Positions 4,302 through 7,282 of a stretch of DNA of 7,282 nucleotides are shown here, one piece after another. How positions within the stretch are numbered: position 1 is the stretch's first letter; the number at the start of each line of letters is the position of its first letter. The stretch covers positions 1 to 7,282 of the forward strand of contig JALSOD010000275.1 of the NCBI GenBank assembly GCA_026986655.1, given 5' to 3'. The translations under genes and the position numbers were made by a program. This DNA comes from Caldifarciminota bacterium (lineage in GTDB: Bacteria; Hydrothermota; Hydrothermia; B15-G9; WFZT01). The notes under the pieces are model-generated. The model made no database searches and was not told the DNA's origin. It worked only from the letters and a program-made list of their open reading frames with translations.

Positions 4302-7282
4302 ATGAAAGCAAGATTGGTGATACTCATAGCATTATTAATTGCAGTTCTGGGACTGTCATACGAGCTTTACAGAATTGAAAAAAGGTACCTGACTCCACGT
4401 GTAAAAGAGGTTGAAAAAGAGGTTATTAAAAAGGTTGGAGTAGGAAAGACTCCCGAAGAAATCCGCATAGCAGCTGCAGGAGTCAGGTTTATTTCAAAAG
4501 TAGAGGGTGATAAAATAGAGGTTATTCATCTAATCAATCGTGCCGACGGAACTATTGATACGGTTTTCAAACCGATTTTTATAAAGGGGGTGAATTTTGG
4601 ACCTGCATTGCCTGGAACCTATCCAGCTCAATTTGCACCAACAAGGGACGATTATGAGAGGTGGTTTGAAGAAATGGGCGATGTGGGGTTCAACGCTGTT
4701 CGAGTTTATACAGTATTACCACCGGATTTTTATAGTGCCCTTGCCTCGTACAATATGAAACATTCGAGTCGCAGGATATACCTATTCCAGGGTGTATGGG
4801 TACCGGTGCCGGACAGTGAGGACTACCTTGATGAACAGTTTGACCTCCAGATTAAGAAAGAGATCGAAAAAGCAGTTGATGCAATTCACGGTAGCAACGG
4901 TTATTTCACGGATGTTTCAGATTACACCCTCGGATTCATCTTTGGCAGGGAGTGGGAGCCCGATGGGGTATTGAAAACCACTAAATTACACCCCCAGGAT
5001 ACGACTTTTACCGGTAACTTTATTTCTATCCCACGGGGGAATCCCATGGAAATCTGGCTTGCCCGGATGTTAGACTATATCCAGACTTACGAAACTGTCA
5101 CTTATTCCATGATACACCCTGTTTCTTTTGTTAACTGGTTGACACTCGATCCCCTCTATCATATTTCAGAATTTATCGAGTCTCCAAAGGTAAGAGAGTA
5201 TGACAACGATTTACTAACAGTGGATCCATCTAAATTTTATAGAACCGAAGTTAATCCTGCAGGATTTTTTGCTTCCTATCACATTTATCCCTATTATCCG
5301 GATTTTATAAACAACGAGTATAAGGATTTTGTCAGTCGTTACGGAAAAGACAACTATGCAGGTTACCTAAAGGCTTTGAAAGAAGCTACAGATGGATTAC
5401 CCATACTTGTTGCCGAATTCGGGGTTCCCTCATCACGTGGTATAGGACATTACAACCCGTTTGGAATGAATCAGGGAGGGCACTCTGAAAAAGAGCAGGG
5501 TATCATTGATTTTCACCTTTTTAGAGACATAGCAGATGAGGGTTATGCAGGAGGTCTACTTTTTGAGTGGATGGACGAATGGTTCAAGCGAAACTGGCTT
5601 TTCATGGATTTTGAGAATCCGATGAGTAGAAATCCTTTATGGCATAACATCTACGATGCTGAGCAGACTTTTGGCCTGATAAGTTTTGACCCTCGTCAGA
5701 TTAAAATTGATGGGAATACGGGGGACTGGTCAGCCGTAAAGCCCTTGATAGAATCAAGTGGATTGATTAAAAGTTTCTCAGTTGTAACTGATCCAGTTTA
5801 CATTTACTTCAAAATTGAACTCAAAAAAAGATTTGTTCCGGATAGTGAAACATTGAGAATCTTTATTGATACCTATGACAGCAAGCTTGGTGAATTCTCA
5901 GGTCCCAGTAATGCTTACAAATTTAAGAATGGAGTGGAATTTATTATCGAGCTTTCAAAAACCGGGAGGGTACTTGTTGAAAAAAGCTATAACGTTTACA
6001 GAGACTGGATTCATGATATATTTTCTCCAATGCGAACAGTTGCTTCCTATGATGGAGAATTTGTAGAGCCGTCACTTCAAGCTAATAGGGAGAGGATAAC
6101 ACTCCTGGGAGACACGATACCGGGGAAGAAATTTTATCCGGGCCGTTTGATTTTTGGGAAAGAAGAGGAGAATTCTCTTGCAGATTGGTTTTACAATGGT
6201 AACGTAATAGAAATCAGAATTGGATGGAATGCTCTGAATGTCACCGACCCATCATCACTCCATGTTTTACAGGATGATCCAGAAACCCCTGATATTGATG
6301 CGGTTGTAACAGATGGATTTGCCTTCTCAATTGGATTGTTTGATTCAAATGGCAAAGTACTTGGGGCCCTTCCTGGTTACAGAGATGGGATATTTGACTT
6401 CTCAGGAAAGTTTAAATGGAGTGGATGGGACAGCCCCTATTATGAAGAGCACAAGAAGAAGAGCTATTTCATTCTTAGAGATTCTCTGAAGACCCTGTCT
6501 CCTTCCTGGTCAAATGAAAAAGTAAAAGAAAGGGAATCTCGTCAGCCGGTGATTTTAAAATATAGGGATTATAATGGTTTTGCCACCTTCTCTTTTGATG
6601 ATGGAGACATCTCTCAATTCAATTACGCACTTCCCATACTTGAAAAATACAATGCACGTGGCAGCTTTGGAATTGTGACCTCCTGGTTATCGGATCATAA
6701 CATAGTGGCCGGACCAGCAGGTGAGCTGAAATTGAAGAGGCTATCGAAGTCTCAGGTAAAAACATTGAGCGAATATGGTCAAGAAGTTTCTTCACATGGC
6801 CACATCCATGCACTCGAAATTTTTAAACTCCCGGAGGATTCCATCATCAAACAGTTTATTACCTCAAGAAATATACTGGAGGACGTAACCGGGTCAAAAA
6901 TTCTTACCCTGCACATGCCATATTCGAGAGAATATGATCGTGTGATCCGGGCAGCCCAAAAGGCCGGATTTAAATTCGTGAGGGTGGGAGATAACAAGTA
7001 CAATACAGTTAACTTTGATCCCTACCATATAAAGAGCTTTGTCATCTATAATGATTCAGCACCGGGTATCAAAAAGTATTATGAGATCCTTAGAAACGGA
7101 AAGAATAAATGGGTTGTGTTAATGTACCACCATATATTCCCTCAAAATTCTTTTGAGTTGAAATTAATGAAAGCACACAACGTGAAAAATACCTATTCCG
7201 TACTGCCAATCACCTTTGAAAGACAGGTAAGGATTGCCAGAGATCTGCGATTTGACCTTGTCCCGATTAAGGAGGCTGGAAT
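4302..7282 (+). CDS. Glycosidase-like TIM barrel + beta-sandwich + NodB deacetylase fusion protein, 3'-partial
   Basis: Large extracytoplasmic enzyme that may both cut or remodel and deacetylate the polysaccharide. The frame is open for 993 codons to the right edge, with no stop. Residues 3-22 form a signal peptide or membrane anchor after MKAR. Residues about 95-440 look like a clan-A-type TIM-barrel glycosidase: FIKGVNFGPA at its start, GREWEP (215-220; E217 or E219 as candidate acid/base), VAEFGVPSSRG (E372 as candidate nucleophile) and FEWMDEW (421-427). Residues about 465-735 are beta-rich, opening with IDGNTGDW (469-476), a CBM9/DOMON-like entry motif, and holding IEIRIGWNAL (637-646). 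The NodB domain begins near 755: TFSFDDGD (D766, D767), HGHIH (H832, H836), HMPY (871-874) where NodB enzymes usually have RxPY, and MYHH (941-944). Only the extreme C-terminus seems to be missing. The ATG is one base after the previous stop, an in-frame stop lies at 4290-4292, and no strong ribosome site is seen, so coupled translation is likely. NodB is firm; the glycosidase family is not assigned and the beta-sandwich call is tentative. Confidence 0.9.
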   Translation, partial: MKARLVILIALLIAVLGLSYELYRIEKRYLTPRVKEVEKEVIKKVGVGKTPEEIRIAAAGVRFISKVEGDKIEVIHLINRADGTIDTVFKPIFIKGVNFGPALPGTYPAQFAPTRDDYERWFEEMGDVGFNAVRVYTVLPPDFYSALASYNMKHSSRRIYLFQGVWVPVPDSEDYLDEQFDLQIKKEIEKAVDAIHGSNGYFTDVSDYTLGFIFGREWEPDGVLKTTKLHPQDTTFTGNFISIPRGNPMEIWLARMLDYIQTYETVTYSMIHPVSFVNWLTLDPLYHISEFIESPKVREYDNDLLTVDPSKFYRTEVNPAGFFASYHIYPYYPDFINNEYKDFVSRYGKDNYAGYLKALKEATDGLPILVAEFGVPSSRGIGHYNPFGMNQGGHSEKEQGIIDFHLFRDIADEGYAGGLLFEWMDEWFKRNWLFMDFENPMSRNPLWHNIYDAEQTFGLISFDPRQIKIDGNTGDWSAVKPLIESSGLIKSFSVVTDPVYIYFKIELKKRFVPDSETLRIFIDTYDSKLGEFSGPSNAYKFKNGVEFIIELSKTGRVLVEKSYNVYRDWIHDIFSPMRTVASYDGEFVEPSLQANRERITLLGDTIPGKKFYPGRLIFGKEEENSLADWFYNGNVIEIRIGWNALNVTDPSSLHVLQDDPETPDIDAVVTDGFAFSIGLFDSNGKVLGALPGYRDGIFDFSGKFKWSGWDSPYYEEHKKKSYFILRDSLKTLSPSWSNEKVKERESRQPVILKYRDYNGFATFSFDDGDISQFNYALPILEKYNARGSFGIVTSWLSDHNIVAGPAGELKLKRLSKSQVKTLSEYGQEVSSHGHIHALEIFKLPEDSIIKQFITSRNILEDVTGSKILTLHMPYSREYDRVIRAAQKAGFKFVRVGDNKYNTVNFDPYHIKSFVIYNDSAPGIKKYYEILRNGKNKWVVLMYHHIFPQNSFELKLMKAHNVKNTYSVLPITFERQVRIARDLRFDLVPIKEAG

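Larger units (their letters stand above)
1..7282 (+). other. Exopolysaccharide synthesis, modification and export operon (partial at both ends)
   Basis: All four genes lie on one strand with junctions of 11, 9 and 1 bases, leaving no room for internal promoters in intergenic DNA or for a terminator. They are therefore probably transcribed together from a promoter left of the window. The gene set (deacetylase, processive synthase, outer-membrane TPR-barrel, glycosidase-deacetylase) covers the main steps of a synthase-dependent polysaccharide pathway as known for PNAG (PgaABCD). A recognisable PgaD, a BcsB-like periplasmic partner and a c-di-GMP receptor are not seen in this window. Confidence 0.75.

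Noticed and set aside
4792..4974. Short plus-strand open frame of 60 codons inside the glycosidase-like region.
   Set aside because: It is in a different frame from the continuous 993-codon coding frame, which carries the recognisable motifs; a shadow frame.
5866..6066. Short plus-strand open frame of 66 codons inside the beta-sandwich region.
   Set aside because: Out of frame with the long coding sequence and with no domain features; no sign of a frameshift in the main frame.
6619..7003. Two overlapping minus-strand open frames (64 and 74 codons) opposite the second NodB domain.
   Set aside because: The plus strand here encodes the conserved NodB motifs, and neither antisense product shows a domain or a convincing ribosome site.

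Overview
The window is a tightly packed, one-directional (+ strand) piece of a bacterial surface- or exopolysaccharide locus. It holds four protein genes and almost no non-coding DNA: the three junctions are 11, 9 and 1 bases long. By eye GC is moderate to low, near 40%. A Shine-Dalgarno site and a predicted outer-membrane beta-barrel ending in Phe point to a diderm (Gram-negative-type) bacterium. The proteins are rich in Lys, Glu and Ile. I cannot place the organism further; an uncultured candidate phylum is possible, but that is a guess. I see no tRNA, rRNA, CRISPR, insertion sequence, promoter or terminator.

Layout. Bases 1-1361: the 3' part of a NodB-type polysaccharide deacetylase gene with an extra domain before and after the NodB domain; its 5' end lies outside the window. 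Bases 1373-2818: a membrane-bound processive family 2 glycosyltransferase with the full D / DxD / ED / QxxRW signature set. Bases 2828-4300: a TPR protein with a C-terminal beta-barrel of YaiO/PgaA/BcsC type. Bases 4302 to the right edge: a very large membrane-anchored or secreted protein (at least 993 residues, cut by the window end). It joins a TIM-barrel glycosidase-like domain, a beta-sandwich (CBM9/DOMON-like) region and a second NodB deacetylase domain.

How the genes may work together (inference by analogy with PgaABCD, Bcs and the E. coli yaiO-yaiP-yaiS cluster): the glycosyltransferase polymerises a sugar, probably an N-acetylhexosamine, and pushes it through the inner membrane. The two NodB proteins deacetylate it in the periplasm, and the glycosidase-like domain trims or remodels it. 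The TPR-barrel protein guides it out through the outer membrane. No PgaD-, BcsB- or PilZ-like partner is in the window. The most unusual element is the glycosidase + beta-sandwich + NodB polypeptide. It repeats the deacetylase-plus-hydrolase logic of PgaB, but with the domains in the opposite order and an apparently different hydrolase type.
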